From: Methanimicrococcus sp. OttesenSCG-928-J09
GTDB lineage: Archaea; Halobacteriota; Methanosarcinia; Methanosarcinales; Methanosarcinaceae
Reading direction: 5' to 3'
Assembly (NCBI GenBank): GCA_030266245.1
Contig: JAJDHP010000001.1
Span: 1 to 64,000, forward strand
DNA length: 64,000 nt
Below the pieces are notes generated by a model, which saw only the letters and a list, made by a program, of their open reading frames with translations, had not been told where the DNA came from and made no database searches. Positions 26,887 through 35,937 of this stretch are shown one piece after another. Within the stretch, counting starts at the first letter, position 1, and each line of letters begins with the position of its first letter. Position numbers and translations under genes: made by a program.

Positions 26887-27882
26887 TTATTTCTGGTTGA
26901 CGTAGGCGTCATAGAAAGATGTGTCAAACAAATCTTCTTTTGTCAGCTGCTTCGGAACCAATCCCTGTTCATACTGGGATTTTGCGTATGCGACGACATA
27001 ATTTTCAATGACGTGCGGGTCTGCAATCCATGCGCCGTCCCAGTCGTTGACGGACTGGAGAATGATATCTTCGGAAACGCCTGTGATCTTGGAATAATAT
27101 CTGGCAGCTTCTTCGGGGTTTTCGTTGGTGTATTTTGTCGCGTCAACGTGGATCTTCACGATTTCTTTGACAACATCGGGGTGCTCGTCGATGAATTTCT
27201 GGCTGACAGCCAAAACACAGCAGGCGTGGTCGGCGGACATTTCTCCGGAATCCATCACAACTTTTCCGTCACCGGCTTTAACGATGATGGAAGGTGCGGG
27301 GTGGGGGAGAAAAACTGCGTCAACAGATCCTGCTTTCAAGGAAGTTTGTGCTTCGCCTGAGTCCATTCCTTTGATTTCAACTTTAGACAAGTCAACGCCG
27401 TTGTCGGTCAGCCACTGTTTAAGTAAAGTGTCCTGAATGGAGCCGGGCGGGAATGTGGCAATCTTTTTGCCTTCGAAATATTTCGGACCGGTGTAGTCGG
27501 CATTTGTGGGGACAACGATGCCGGATCCGTTGATCTGAACGGCTGCGATAATTTTTAAGTCAGCGTTGTCATTGGCAACGGCCGGAATTAAAGGTGCTGC
27601 GCCGATGTAAGCGACATGGATGGCGCCGGAAGCGAGTGAAACTGCTTCAGAAGGACCGCTTGGGAAGGATTTGTCGGAAACTTTGTTAACTTCATCCATT
27701 TTTGTTAAATTGTCAGTCCACCATCCGAGTTCTTTTGCGCTGGTGTAGGCCATTTGGTGCGTGCTCGGCTGGTAGCCGATGATAACGTCTGTTGTTTCAC
27801 CGCTGCTGTTGTTTAAGCAGCCGGAAAATGCGACGGCGGCAAGCAGCATCAGTGTCAGACTGATAAGCATGATTTTTTTCAT
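26887..27882 (-). CDS. ABC transporter substrate-binding lipoprotein (SsuA/TauA/NrtA type)
   Basis: 331 residues with a signal peptide and lipobox AFSGC, Cys at about residue 21, so anchored outside the membrane. The fold is that of periplasmic binding proteins for nitrate, sulfonates, taurine or thiamine precursors: IGYQPSTHQMAY, ASGAIHVAYIGAAPLIPA, GKKIATFPPGSIQDTLL and LKAGSVDAVFLPHP. The substrate cannot be read from sequence. The matching permease and ATPase are at 29285-30826 on the other strand, with an HTH gene between, so the transporter is split. A 17-bp inverted repeat lies 110-225 bases upstream of its start. Confidence 0.9.
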   Translation of the reverse strand: MKKIMLISLTLMLLAAVAFSGCLNNSSGETTDVIIGYQPSTHQMAYTSAKELGWWTDNLTKMDEVNKVSDKSFPSGPSEAVSLASGAIHVAYIGAAPLIPAVANDNADLKIIAAVQINGSGIVVPTNADYTGPKYFEGKKIATFPPGSIQDTLLKQWLTDNGVDLSKVEIKGMDSGEAQTSLKAGSVDAVFLPHPAPSIIVKAGDGKVVMDSGEMSADHACCVLAVSQKFIDEHPDVVKEIVKIHVDATKYTNENPEEAARYYSKITGVSEDIILQSVNDWDGAWIADPHVIENYVVAYAKSQYEQGLVPKQLTKEDLFDTSFYDAYVNQK

Positions 27883-27991
27883 AATAATAAACCTCCGTAA
27901 AGAATCAAAAACATTTTAAAACTTCATAAATCGAATTTAAGTTAAATTTAAACTGAATTTAAATTGAATTTACAACTGAATCATAAATGCG

Positions 27992-28107
27992 AAGTGTTTC
28001 GAGAAAAGATCATTTAAAACGGCGTAATACAGGGGAATGAAAAGTGACATGCTTACGAATCGAAAAAGCACGTCGATACATGTTTTTTACCTTTCCTCGA
28101 AACACTT
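27992..28107. other. Long inverted repeat between transporter and regulator
   Basis: The arms AAGTGTTTCGAGAAAAG (27992-28008) and CTTTCCTCGAAACACTT (28091-28107) pair at 16 of 17 positions. Inside, ACATG/CATGT encloses ATCGA/TCGAT. On the + strand the right arm runs into seven T, like a small RNA with its own terminator. On the minus strand it would be a structured leader of the substrate-binding gene. A separate perfect hairpin TTTGCGGT/ACCGCAAA lies at 28156-28180. Confidence 0.45.
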
Positions 28108-28342
28108 TTTTTCCCGAATTTTATTAACGCATTCGGTCGGCGCCAAACGTTTATTTTTGCGGTATGAGTGTAACCGCAAATATTAATTTCCCTAAGAATC
28201 CTATAAATATCTATCCGAATTTTACAAGTTTTTGGCATTTTTGTGATAATTTTTTATATTTAGTTTCCTATTTTGGACAATAAGGAATCAAAACAGTTTG
28301 TTAAAGAATTCAAAAAATGGGAAATGAACAGGAGATGAGGAA

Positions 28343-28861
28343 ATGAACATATCTGATCGGTTAATTAAAGCGGCTTTTGAGTCGGACGAGAATTTTCAAA
28401 TCGTTCTTCACCGCGTGATTAAAGAAGATTTGAATACCAGCGCCGTTGATTTTTCAAAAGAGGCCGGCATTCCGCACAGCACGCTTTATAAAATTTTGTC
28501 GGGAACGCGGGCGCCGAACATTAAAACGCTGCGCCAGATTGTCAACACCGTCAAAAGATATGAGGTGCCCCGTGATGAATTTATTGCAGTTATCGCCGCC
28601 CGTATGGTTTTAGATACAATCACCGAAACGAAAAGAAAGATCGGCGGCCGTTTAATCACGGTAAAAGAATATTCCGCCAATTCAATAGAAGAAGCGATTA
28701 TTGTGGCGACGCGTGCCGAAAGAGATGGCGCCAAAGCCTTAGTCTGCGCGCCGATTGTCAGCCACACGGTTGAAAAAATTGTTTCGATACCGGTCACAAC
28801 AATTATGCCCAAGGAAAGTATTACCGAAGCAATTGAAATCGCGATGAGGAAAGTTGGATAA
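28343..28861 (+). CDS. HTH transcriptional regulator
   Basis: 172 residues. Residues 28-75 form a Cro/C1-like HTH: SAVDFSKEAGIPHSTLYKIL then SGTRAPNIKTLRQIV. The C-terminal half (TVKEYSANSIEEAIIVATRA, then GAKALVCAPIVSHTVEKIV) is an alpha/beta ligand- or partner-binding module seen in archaeal predicted regulators. It lies between the two halves of an ABC transporter, so control of that transporter is likely. A TATA-like CCTATAAATATC lies at about 28200 and GGAGATGAGG precedes the start. Confidence 0.8.
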   Translation: MNISDRLIKAAFESDENFQIVLHRVIKEDLNTSAVDFSKEAGIPHSTLYKILSGTRAPNIKTLRQIVNTVKRYEVPRDEFIAVIAARMVLDTITETKRKIGGRLITVKEYSANSIEEAIIVATRAERDGAKALVCAPIVSHTVEKIVSIPVTTIMPKESITEAIEIAMRKVG

Positions 28862-28954
28862 TATTATTGTTTCATTTTTTTTTATTTTTTGGCAAAACCG
28901 GAATTGGATTTTTTGTATTTTTTGAAAAAACGAATTCGGTTTTTTTATATTTTT

Positions 28955-29156
28955 AAAAATTGAGGCAACTCGCGCGCGGCGGGCGGCCTGCTGATCTCAG
29001 TACGGTATTTATTGCAGCGGCGGCAGCCGCAAAAATCGCGAAGCGATTTTTCATAAACACCACCCTCCCACTGCAAACTAAAACCTGACTCCAATTGGTA
29101 ACAGTAATCTGACTCCAATTGGCAGCAATAGCCTGCCTCCAAGTAATCTGTGTAAT
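28955..29156 (-). repeat. Interspersed intergenic element, copy 4 (reverse)
   Basis: Reading the minus strand from 29156: three 24-bp tandem units containing TTGGAGTCAGG-like cores (period seen at 29085, 29109 and 29133). Then TTTGCAGTGGGAGGG at about 29062-29077, the perfect hairpin at 29031-29051, GCGGCTGCCGCCGC, and CGCCGCGCGCGAG near 28970. It is the only full copy in reverse orientation. Confidence 0.85.
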
Positions 29157-29250
29157 TATAATTTCTTTGTTTCTCTTTTCTTTAAAAAACAGGTGATGTC
29201 GCGATCATTTTTTTGACGGCTTTTGTAATTGCGGCTTGCATGAAAACGAT

Positions 29251-29260
29251 TTTTATATAA
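29251..29260 (+). promoter_or_regulatory. TATA box of the permease operon
   Basis: TTTTATATAA. Transcription about 25-30 bases downstream would start at or near the ATG at 29285, which implies a leaderless message. Confidence 0.6.
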
Positions 29261-29284
29261 ACCATGAACTCATTTATAATCGGC

Positions 29285-30061
29285 ATGAAATCCCAAAACG
29301 TACAAAAAGTTGTTATCGGGACTTTATCGCTGGTTATTTTTGCAATTATCTGGGAATTGCTGGCGATTTATATCGGTAATTCATTCTATCTCCCCCGCTT
29401 TTCAAGCGTCATCATGGCGTTTTTCAGCGTTATCCAAAGCAGCGTTTTCTATTATGACGCGGCGACCAGTTTATACCATTTCATGATCGGCTTCTTCTTC
29501 GCTTTACTGCTTGGTATTCCGGTCGGCATGCTGATGGGCTGGTTCCCGGTTTTAGACAAAGCACTCAGTCCGATTGTTGAAATTTTCAGACCGATCCCGC
29601 CGCTCGCTTGGATTCCGTTTGCCATCATCTGGCTTAAATTAACACACCAGGCGGCAGGATTTATTATTTTCATGGGTATGTTTTTCCCGATCATTCTCAG
29701 CACATATTCAGGCTTTAAAAATGTCCCGAAAATTTATGTTGAGGCCGCCAAAGTTTTGGGCAGCGTTTCAAACATCAAACTCATCAAAAATGTGGCTGTA
29801 CCCGCGGCTTCTCCAATGATTCTTTCCGGCATTAAGACCGCAATGGGTGTCGGCTGGATGTGTTTAGCAGCGTCTGAAATGTTCGGTGTCAGTGATTCCG
29901 GTATCGGCTATAAAATCTGGTTCTACTACGGCATTCAAATGATGGATTACGTTGTCGTTTACATGCTGATTCTCGGTTTTATCGGTTTGCTGCTGGACTT
30001 CCTGTTCAGAGTTCTCATTCAAAACCGTGTCTTAAAGTGGCAAAAAGGAACGGTGATTTAA
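29285..30061 (+). CDS. ABC transporter permease (SsuC/TauC/NrtB type)
   Basis: Integral membrane subunit with six helices. The coupling-helix EAA loop is visible as VEAAKVLGSVSNIKLIKNVAVPAASPMILSGIK, shown here as VEAAKVLGS and VAVPAASP. Start choice: a TATA box at 29251-29260 puts transcription near 29282, so the ATG at 29285 would be leaderless; an ATG at 29264 would lie too close to the TATA box. From 29285 the protein has 258 residues, the usual size. It abuts the ATPase gene with no gap. Confidence 0.9.
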   Translation: MKSQNVQKVVIGTLSLVIFAIIWELLAIYIGNSFYLPRFSSVIMAFFSVIQSSVFYYDAATSLYHFMIGFFFALLLGIPVGMLMGWFPVLDKALSPIVEIFRPIPPLAWIPFAIIWLKLTHQAAGFIIFMGMFFPIILSTYSGFKNVPKIYVEAAKVLGSVSNIKLIKNVAVPAASPMILSGIKTAMGVGWMCLAASEMFGVSDSGIGYKIWFYYGIQMMDYVVVYMLILGFIGLLLDFLFRVLIQNRVLKWQKGTVI

Positions 30062-30826
30062 ATGGGAAATTTAGTAATTGAAAATTTATCTAAACAATTT
30101 AAAAAAGGCGACAACGAATTTCTGGCGCTCGAAAACATTAATTTAACTGTCAAAGACGGCGAATTCGTAACGCTTTTAGGTCCGTCCGGCTGCGGCAAAA
30201 CAACGCTTTTACGAATCATTGCAGGACTTGAAACTTATTCCGGCGGCACCGCATCTTTGGATGGTGAAATTATCAACGGTCCCGGTCCCAAACGCGGCAT
30301 GGTTTTTCAGGAATATTCTTTATTCCCCTGGAAAACAGTTCTCGGAAACGTTATGTTCGGTCCTCTGATGCAAGGCTTTTCAAAAGAAGAAGCTGAATCA
30401 AAAGCCGTTACATATTTAGATTTGGTCGGGTTGTCCGAATTTAAAAACAGTTATCCGTACGAACTTTCCGGCGGCATGAAGCAGCGTGTCGCAATTGCCC
30501 GCGCGCTTGCCAACGAACCGGAAATCATTTTAATGGACGAACCTTTCGGCGCTCTTGATGCTCAAACCCGAAATAATCTTCAAAATGAGCTTCTCAGAAT
30601 TTGGCAGGAAGAAAAAAGAACAATTATTTTTGTCACACACAGTGTCGACGAAGCCGTTTTCTTATCGGACAGAATTGTTATTTTAACCAAACGCCCCGGA
30701 TCCGTTAAAAAAATCATTGACATCCCGATTCCGCGGCCGAGAGACAGAACACGTCCCGAAGAAAACGCAATCCGCAACGAAGTTCTCAGACTGCTGGATA
30801 CAAATCCGAATTGTGAAATCGATTAA
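30062..30826 (+). CDS. ABC transporter ATP-binding protein (SsuB/TauB/NrtD type)
   Basis: 254-residue ATPase that energises uptake with the adjacent permease and the lipoprotein at 26887. Motifs in order: Walker A GPSGCGKTT (about 40-48), Q-loop VFQEYSLFPW, signature LSGGMKQRVAIARAL, Walker B IILMDEPFGALD, and switch His in FVTHSVDEA. The C-terminal RPRDR stretch is characteristic of the nitrate/sulfonate/taurine group. The start codon follows the permease stop directly. Confidence 0.95.
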   Translation: MGNLVIENLSKQFKKGDNEFLALENINLTVKDGEFVTLLGPSGCGKTTLLRIIAGLETYSGGTASLDGEIINGPGPKRGMVFQEYSLFPWKTVLGNVMFGPLMQGFSKEEAESKAVTYLDLVGLSEFKNSYPYELSGGMKQRVAIARALANEPEIILMDEPFGALDAQTRNNLQNELLRIWQEEKRTIIFVTHSVDEAVFLSDRIVILTKRPGSVKKIIDIPIPRPRDRTRPEENAIRNEVLRLLDTNPNCEID

Positions 30827-30904
30827 TGTTTTCATTATCGATTTTCTTTTTTTTATTTTTGATGTGAATATTTGAAAAAATCGGGTCAGATTTTCTTCTC
30901 TTTT

Positions 30905-30955
30905 TTAAAATCCGAGTGATTCGCGCGCGCAGGCGGCGGCAGAAAAAATTAGAGA
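30905..30955 (-). repeat. Partial interspersed element
   Basis: GTGATTCGCGCGCGCAGG and GGCGGCAGAAAA are the tail and GC-stem modules in reverse order, with no hairpin or GGGAGGG box left. It lies between the ATPase gene and sec61-beta. Confidence 0.5.
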
Positions 30956-31043
30956 TAATGTAAAATAAATTTTAAAGCATGTCAGCTGTGCTTTTCAATA
31001 AATCAAAAATAATAAAATTAAAGATTGAACGGAATGATTCCGC

Positions 31044-31220
31044 TCAAACAGCCAACGGCCATGTGCCGTAGAAATAAGAGATAATTAAAACGAAAAGACC
31101 GATAATTACGCCTGCAATTAAAACGTAAAGCGGCTTGAATGTGATTGCCTTTTTGTCCGCGTCAAAATATCTCATCAATCCTGCGGAAGATTGGAGCCCG
31201 TTGCCTTTTTGTTTCACCAT
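31044..31220 (-). CDS. secG: Preprotein translocase subunit Sec61-beta (SecG)
   Basis: 58-residue small gene. MVKQKGNGLQSSAGLMRYFD matches the archaeal Sec61-beta N-terminus, with the conserved QSSAGLxRYFD. A single membrane helix follows (about residues 32-50, YVLIAGVIIGLFVLIISYF). Third subunit of the SecYE translocon; the tail-anchored helix sits beside SecY. AGGAAAG precedes the ATG at 31220 at a good distance. It ends with TGA at 31044-31046. Confidence 0.93.
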   Translation of the reverse strand: MVKQKGNGLQSSAGLMRYFDADKKAITFKPLYVLIAGVIIGLFVLIISYFYGTWPLAV

Positions 31221-31447
31221 AAAAATATCTTTCCTGTAATTATTTTAATATGTAATTCAAAGAATAACTGATAGAGCGTTTGTTCTTATATAAACATTTA
31301 TCTTTTTTCCAATTCTTTCTATTAAATCTTTTTTCATCTTGTTTTGTTCATCTGTTTGCCAACAGATACTTTTTTACGGCATCCCAATCCGGGAATTGGT
31401 CTGAGCCGAATCAATTTGTTGGCAGTCCCGGCTTCATATTGATATGT

Positions 31448-32479
31448 TCAGCCGAGAATAATTTCATCAAGCAGAATCGGCGGGTAAAAAACACCGTTCT
31501 CGGTAATGATTGCCGATACATTTTCCATCGGCGTTTTATCAAACGCTAAATTCAAAATCGGAACCCCTTTCGGAACATTCAGATCTTTGCAGGATCCGAT
31601 GTATCGAAGTTCATCGTCCGAGCGCTTCTCAATTTGAACATGTTCTTCCCAGCTTTCGGGATCCAATGTCGAAACAGGCGCCGCGACATAAAACGGTATA
31701 TTGTGTTCCTTTGCAAGAACAGAATGCGTGTAGGTGCCGATTTTATTGTAAACAAATTCCTGTGTAATTCTGTCGGCGCCGACAATGACTTTGTTAATCA
31801 CGCCTTCGCTCATCAAAAATCCGGCTGTTGAATCGGTTATGACCTGAACCGGAATCTTATCCTGCTGCAGCTCCCATGCTGTAATGCGGCTGCCCTGATT
31901 GAGCGGGCGTGTTTCGCAGGCAAGTACTGTAATCTTCTTGCCGTCAGCAACAGCCGAGCGAATGACACCGAGCGCTGTTCCCCAGTCAACACAGGCCATC
32001 TTTCCCGCGTTGCAGTGTGTCAGCACGACATCGCCGTCACGAAGCAATTTAGCGCCGTTTTTACCGATTTTTTTGTTAATCGCGACATCTTCATCAGCCA
32101 TATTTTTTGCTTCTTCTAACGCGATATTTTGAATCAAACGAGGATCCATTCCCTCTTCTTCAACAATTTCTAAAATACGGTCAACGCCCCAAGACAAATT
32201 TATGGCGGTCGGGCGCGTCTTTTTAATCGCTTCGCCGGCCGCTTTCATATCTTTAATCATGCCTTCCACAGTTGATGCGCTGCTCAGCTGTGCTGATAAA
32301 GCGACACCGAAAGCACCGCAAACACCGAGCGCCGGCGCGCCGCGGATTCTTAAATTTTGAATCGCTTCGCAAAGTTCGGCAATGTTTTTGCATTTAATCA
32401 CTTTTAATTCGCCGGGCAAAAGCGTCTGGTCAATCATTTTTATAGATGAATCGGAATCATCCCACTCAATTGTTCTCAT
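31448..32479 (-). CDS. mtnA: S-methyl-5-thioribose-1-phosphate isomerase family
   Basis: 343-residue aldose-ketose isomerase of the MtnA/eIF2B-like family. NLRIRGAPALGV, THCNAGKMACVDWGTALGV with the catalytic Cys, TRPLNQGSRITAWEL and VGADRI with the catalytic Asp are all present. It converts methylthioribose-1-phosphate to methylthioribulose-1-phosphate in methionine salvage. Some archaeal relatives act on ribose-1,5-bisphosphate or 5-deoxyribose-1-phosphate, so the substrate is not certain. A methionine adenosyltransferase gene lies 8 kb away. Confidence 0.9.
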   Translation of the reverse strand: MRTIEWDDSDSSIKMIDQTLLPGELKVIKCKNIAELCEAIQNLRIRGAPALGVCGAFGVALSAQLSSASTVEGMIKDMKAAGEAIKKTRPTAINLSWGVDRILEIVEEEGMDPRLIQNIALEEAKNMADEDVAINKKIGKNGAKLLRDGDVVLTHCNAGKMACVDWGTALGVIRSAVADGKKITVLACETRPLNQGSRITAWELQQDKIPVQVITDSTAGFLMSEGVINKVIVGADRITQEFVYNKIGTYTHSVLAKEHNIPFYVAAPVSTLDPESWEEHVQIEKRSDDELRYIGSCKDLNVPKGVPILNLAFDKTPMENVSAIITENGVFYPPILLDEIILG

Positions 32480-32671
32480 ATTTTCGCCTTAATTTCTTAA
32501 AAAAAGAATCGAATCTTTATAAATCTACAATTAATTCTTTAAAATTAATAAATCTACAATTAATACATCTAAATTTAATCTATCTGCCTTAATGCTCTAA
32601 ATACTTTAAAATTAATAAATCTGAAACTGATAAGCAGTTTGTTTCTTACTGCTTTTGTTTATTCTTTTATT

Positions 32672-33382
32672 TTATCTCAATCCTTCTGCCGTTATTGTGA
32701 AATAGCACATATCTCCTTCCGGTCTGCTGCGGTGTTTGACGATTTTCGCACTTCTTTCGCCTGTTCCGACTCTGTCCAATTTTAAAATTGTTTTAGAAAT
32801 ATGTTCGATTCCGCGGCCGCCGATCGGGCGCACATCGCCACCGTTTCCGACATCGCTGAAAATCTGATTTGTAATTAAAACGGCAATTCCTGTTTTTCGC
32901 GCAATGCCCTGTAAAAATCCGATTTGATTTGATAATTCGCGGCGCCCCTGAATTCCGGTGTCCTCGTCATCCAGTTCATAACGATAAAAAGAAGTGGCGG
33001 AATCCACGACAATCAAACCGATATTCTCGTTTGAAATCTTTTCCGATTCACAAATTGCCGTATATTGCTCTTCAAAACTCATCGGCTCGTAAATTAAAAT
33101 ATTTTGAGCGATTTCCTTTGATTTTTCGCCTGCGATTTGTGTAAATCTGTCAAAGGAGAGCCCCTCAGTATCGATATATATGACTTTTTTACCGGTTTTG
33201 GAGCACTCAATCGCCGTCTGAAGGCACAAATTCGTCTTTCCCGAGCCGGGCTCGCCGTAAACCTGCGTGATAATGCCGCATTCAATGCCGCCGCCGAGCA
33301 GCTCATCGATGGGATTGCATCCGGTTAAAAGATGTGTTCCGATATTTGTGACCTCCTTTTTTATAATTTCATATAAATCCAA
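32672..33382 (-). CDS. radB: DNA repair and recombination protein RadB
   Basis: RecA/RadA paralogue of Euryarchaeota that assists RadA. LLTGCNPIDELLGGGIECGI, Walker A GEPGSGKT, IYIDTEGLSFDR and Walker B LIVVDSATSF are visible; the RadA N-terminal DNA-binding domain is absent, as normal for RadB. From the TTG at 33382 it has 236 residues. There is no ATG or GTG at the N-terminus. A strong AAGGAGGT lies inside the frame at about 33351-33358, followed 8 bases later by an in-frame ATC at 33343, which could be the true non-canonical start (223 residues). Confidence 0.92.
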   Translation of the reverse strand: MDLYEIIKKEVTNIGTHLLTGCNPIDELLGGGIECGIITQVYGEPGSGKTNLCLQTAIECSKTGKKVIYIDTEGLSFDRFTQIAGEKSKEIAQNILIYEPMSFEEQYTAICESEKISNENIGLIVVDSATSFYRYELDDEDTGIQGRRELSNQIGFLQGIARKTGIAVLITNQIFSDVGNGGDVRPIGGRGIEHISKTILKLDRVGTGERSAKIVKHRSRPEGDMCYFTITAEGLR

Positions 33383-33528
33383 TCGTAAATCGATTTGTTT
33401 TTATTTTACTTTCTAATTTTAATCCGTTTTCTTAATCTTTCTGATTTCATAGGATTTGAAACCTTTAAAGCGTTGCGTTATTTGCGTGACAGCAAAAGTC
33501 AAATATCAAGACTGAATATTCACCCGTT

Positions 33529-33783
33529 ATGGCAAGTCCGTTATTCGCAGCACTTTTATCATTTTTCGTTCCCGGACTCGGGCAATTCTATTGCGGTCGA
33601 TTTTTAAGGGGAATATTTGTCTTCATCGCATTCGGAATCACATCAACTGTTGCTGTTTCGATTGCAACTTTGTTGGTTTGGACACTCATTATTCCGGTCA
33701 TCATGGGCATTTTCTGCCTTTTGATATGGCTTTGGAATATTTTAGATGCTTACAGTTTGGCAAAAAGAACTGTCACTTATTAA
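33529..33783 (+). CDS. Small TM2-like membrane protein A
   Basis: 84 residues with two long hydrophobic segments (about 5-40 and 42-68). FFVPGLGQFYCGRFLRG is the PGLGQxY motif of TM2/DUF5683-like small membrane proteins, and the C-terminal WLWNILDAY is shared with its neighbour. No function is known. It is one of two tandem paralogues; the second is at 33910. Confidence 0.7.
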   Translation: MASPLFAALLSFFVPGLGQFYCGRFLRGIFVFIAFGITSTVAVSIATLLVWTLIIPVIMGIFCLLIWLWNILDAYSLAKRTVTY

Positions 33784-33878
33784 TTTCATTCTTTTTTATT
33801 TTTTAATTTCTTCTCATTTTATTTCTCTTTTTTTAATTCTCTTCATTTATTTCGTCATTGGTCGGATGATTTCGAAAC

Positions 33879-33890
33879 ATATATAAACCT
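33879..33890 (+). promoter_or_regulatory. TATA box for a leaderless gene
   Basis: CATATATAAACC centred 26-27 bases upstream of the ATG at 33910, with no ribosome-binding site between. It is a clear leaderless arrangement. Confidence 0.65.
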
Positions 33891-33909
33891 TAACGATTAA
33901 TTATTAATT

Positions 33910-34158
33910 ATGTCAAGTCAAGTGCTTGCAGTTGTCTTGTCCTCTATTATTCCGGGGCTCGGGCAACTCTATTCGGGGCATTTCTTGCGCAGTCTCATCA
34001 TCTTTGCCGTAATCGGCATATTGATGCTGGTGGGTTGGGTTTTGCATATTCCCGTTATTATGCCGCTCTTCTTCATCGTGGCGGCCTTTCTTATGTGGCT
34101 TTGGAATATTTATGATGCTTACCAGTTGAATGAAACAAACACAGGATATGCTTATTAA
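33910..34158 (+). CDS. Small TM2-like membrane protein B
   Basis: 82 residues, paralogue of the gene at 33529. IIPGLGQLYSGHFLRS and WLWNIYDAYQLNE correspond to its motifs; about half of aligned positions agree by eye. Two hydrophobic hairpin segments. It has its own promoter: a TATA box 26-27 bases before the ATG and no ribosome-binding site, so it is probably leaderless. A hairpin terminator follows at 34204. Confidence 0.75.
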   Translation: MSSQVLAVVLSSIIPGLGQLYSGHFLRSLIIFAVIGILMLVGWVLHIPVIMPLFFIVAAFLMWLWNIYDAYQLNETNTGYAY

Positions 34159-34203
34159 GTGATCTTTGTTGAAAAATCACTTCAGAATCGTGTGTCAAAA
34201 GCG

Positions 34204-34236
34204 TCAGCTGAATTTATCTTTCAGCTGATTTTCTTT
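34204..34236 (+). terminator. Terminator after the twin membrane-protein genes
   Basis: TCAGCTGA at 34204-34211 pairs with TCAGCTGA at 34221-34228 over a 9-base loop, followed by TTTTCTTTTT. Confidence 0.7.
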
Positions 34237-34290
34237 TTAGTGTTAATTTTATTTTTGGTATTAATTTTATTTTTTGTATTGGTCTTTTTT

Positions 34291-35715
34291 TCAGCGGCTT
34301 TTCAATTGCTGTCCGATGTATTCATCTAACAGTTGCACGAATTCTGTCGCTCTTTCGGGCGGGATTGTTCCGCCGGCCGCAATATCGTGACCGCCGCCTG
34401 CACCGCCGACAGCATCTGTTACTTCGTTCATCGCTTTTGATAAATTCAAACCGCGGCGAATCAGTTCCTGCGTTCCGCGCGATGAAATTTTAATGCCGTC
34501 TTCAGAATCTGCCATCCCGATAATCGGTTTTTTGCGGTCTACGCCGTCAAGAGATGTTGCCATTCCGGCAATGATTCCGACAATCGTTTCTTTGATTTCT
34601 TCGCCGGAATAGAAATATTGAATATTCTCAAGTTGTGTCACACCGTTTTCTTTGACAAAATTCAAGCCGTTAACCAGGTTTTTGCGGTGTTCGGAAAGAA
34701 GTGTCCGCGCTTCGATAAGAGCGTCTTCTCGGTCGCCCATACAGACACGGACGCCGATATCTGCTTTATCATAACGGCCGGTTGCATTTAAAAGAGTTGA
34801 AAATTCAGAGGCGTCACGCATTTCCGATCCTTCTTTTTCGGTCAGAAGCGTATAACATTCACGAATGAGTTCTTCAACACGGTGTGTCGGAAAGCCGCGG
34901 TCCTGACAGAATTTCATCAGAGCGGAGATGACTGAAACACGTTCTTCCTGTGATAATTCAATCCATAATTTCGCGCCTTCGCGCTGGTCGTAGCCGACGC
35001 CTGCATTTTGAAGAAAACGGATACAAGCTTCTTCATCTCCGGTCAATCCCGGCAAATAGGGTTCGGATGAATATTGAAGCATTTTATAGATGGGTCGGGT
35101 CTGCTTTCCGAAAAGGGAAAGGTCGGGCGCATTCCTTAAAACGCCGGCTTCAACGCCCTGCTCCAAAATCTCTTTGTTGAGACCGACAAGCTTACCATAT
35201 TTTCTGTTTTGCATGTCGCCGATTGCACCAACAATTGCCAAACCTGCTAAATCTTTATTGTCGCCGAGCGCGTTTGCTAAAATATAAGACATTCCCGAGC
35301 CGCTGATTTCAAAACCGCCGTTCGCACCGAACAAATGCGGATTCATGTGGTACGGAAATGTTTCGGAATCTACGGAAATATTTTCCTCTCTTCCTGTCGG
35401 CTGATGGTGGTCGGCAATCACTGTATTCATGCTGTTGTCAACCATAAAATCAATCATAGCGCTTCCAAGGTCAGTAAAAATAATCAGCTCATGATTTTCT
35501 TCCAGAAGGCGCTGCATTATTTTTTCATCCAGCTTTTTGACATATTCGGCAGAATAATTAATGCCTGCGCGCTCAAAAGCCAAACTCATAACGGCGGCGG
35601 AAGTGATGCCGTCAGCGTCAATATGAGAGACGAGATGAACGGAGCCGGCCGTTTTGATATGTGCCGCACATAAGTCTGCCCGTTCACTTATTTTTTTAAA
35701 AGTATCAGAAACCAT
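34291..35715 (-). CDS. DHH-family single-strand exonuclease, RecJ/GAN-like
   Basis: 474-residue archaeal RecJ-like phosphoesterase. Motifs: HLVSHIDADGITSAAVM (DHH motif I region), IIFTDLGS, ADHHQP (DHH), and in the C-terminal DHHA1 domain GGAGGGHDIAAGGTIP. Such proteins act as 5'-3' nucleases associated with the GINS replication complex (GAN) or in RNA turnover. The length fits the archaeal group. Alone on the minus strand, convergent with the small membrane protein genes. Confidence 0.92.
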   Translation of the reverse strand: MVSDTFKKISERADLCAAHIKTAGSVHLVSHIDADGITSAAVMSLAFERAGINYSAEYVKKLDEKIMQRLLEENHELIIFTDLGSAMIDFMVDNSMNTVIADHHQPTGREENISVDSETFPYHMNPHLFGANGGFEISGSGMSYILANALGDNKDLAGLAIVGAIGDMQNRKYGKLVGLNKEILEQGVEAGVLRNAPDLSLFGKQTRPIYKMLQYSSEPYLPGLTGDEEACIRFLQNAGVGYDQREGAKLWIELSQEERVSVISALMKFCQDRGFPTHRVEELIRECYTLLTEKEGSEMRDASEFSTLLNATGRYDKADIGVRVCMGDREDALIEARTLLSEHRKNLVNGLNFVKENGVTQLENIQYFYSGEEIKETIVGIIAGMATSLDGVDRKKPIIGMADSEDGIKISSRGTQELIRRGLNLSKAMNEVTDAVGGAGGGHDIAAGGTIPPERATEFVQLLDEYIGQQLKSR

Positions 35716-35937
35716 TTTTTCACTCTGTTTTTAATTATTATGTATGGGCTTGACTAATGTTTTTCTGATTTAAAAAGATGATTAAATAAATCCAAACTTA
35801 TGTAAAAATAAATTCAAACTTATGTAACGCAATTATAGCTTCAGCTCTTCAGGTTGATTAAAAAAAGAAAAAGCCGGCAAAATTATTTCTGCCGTTTGTT
35901 TTTGTTATAAATAAAAATGTTGTTTTTGTCCTGATAA

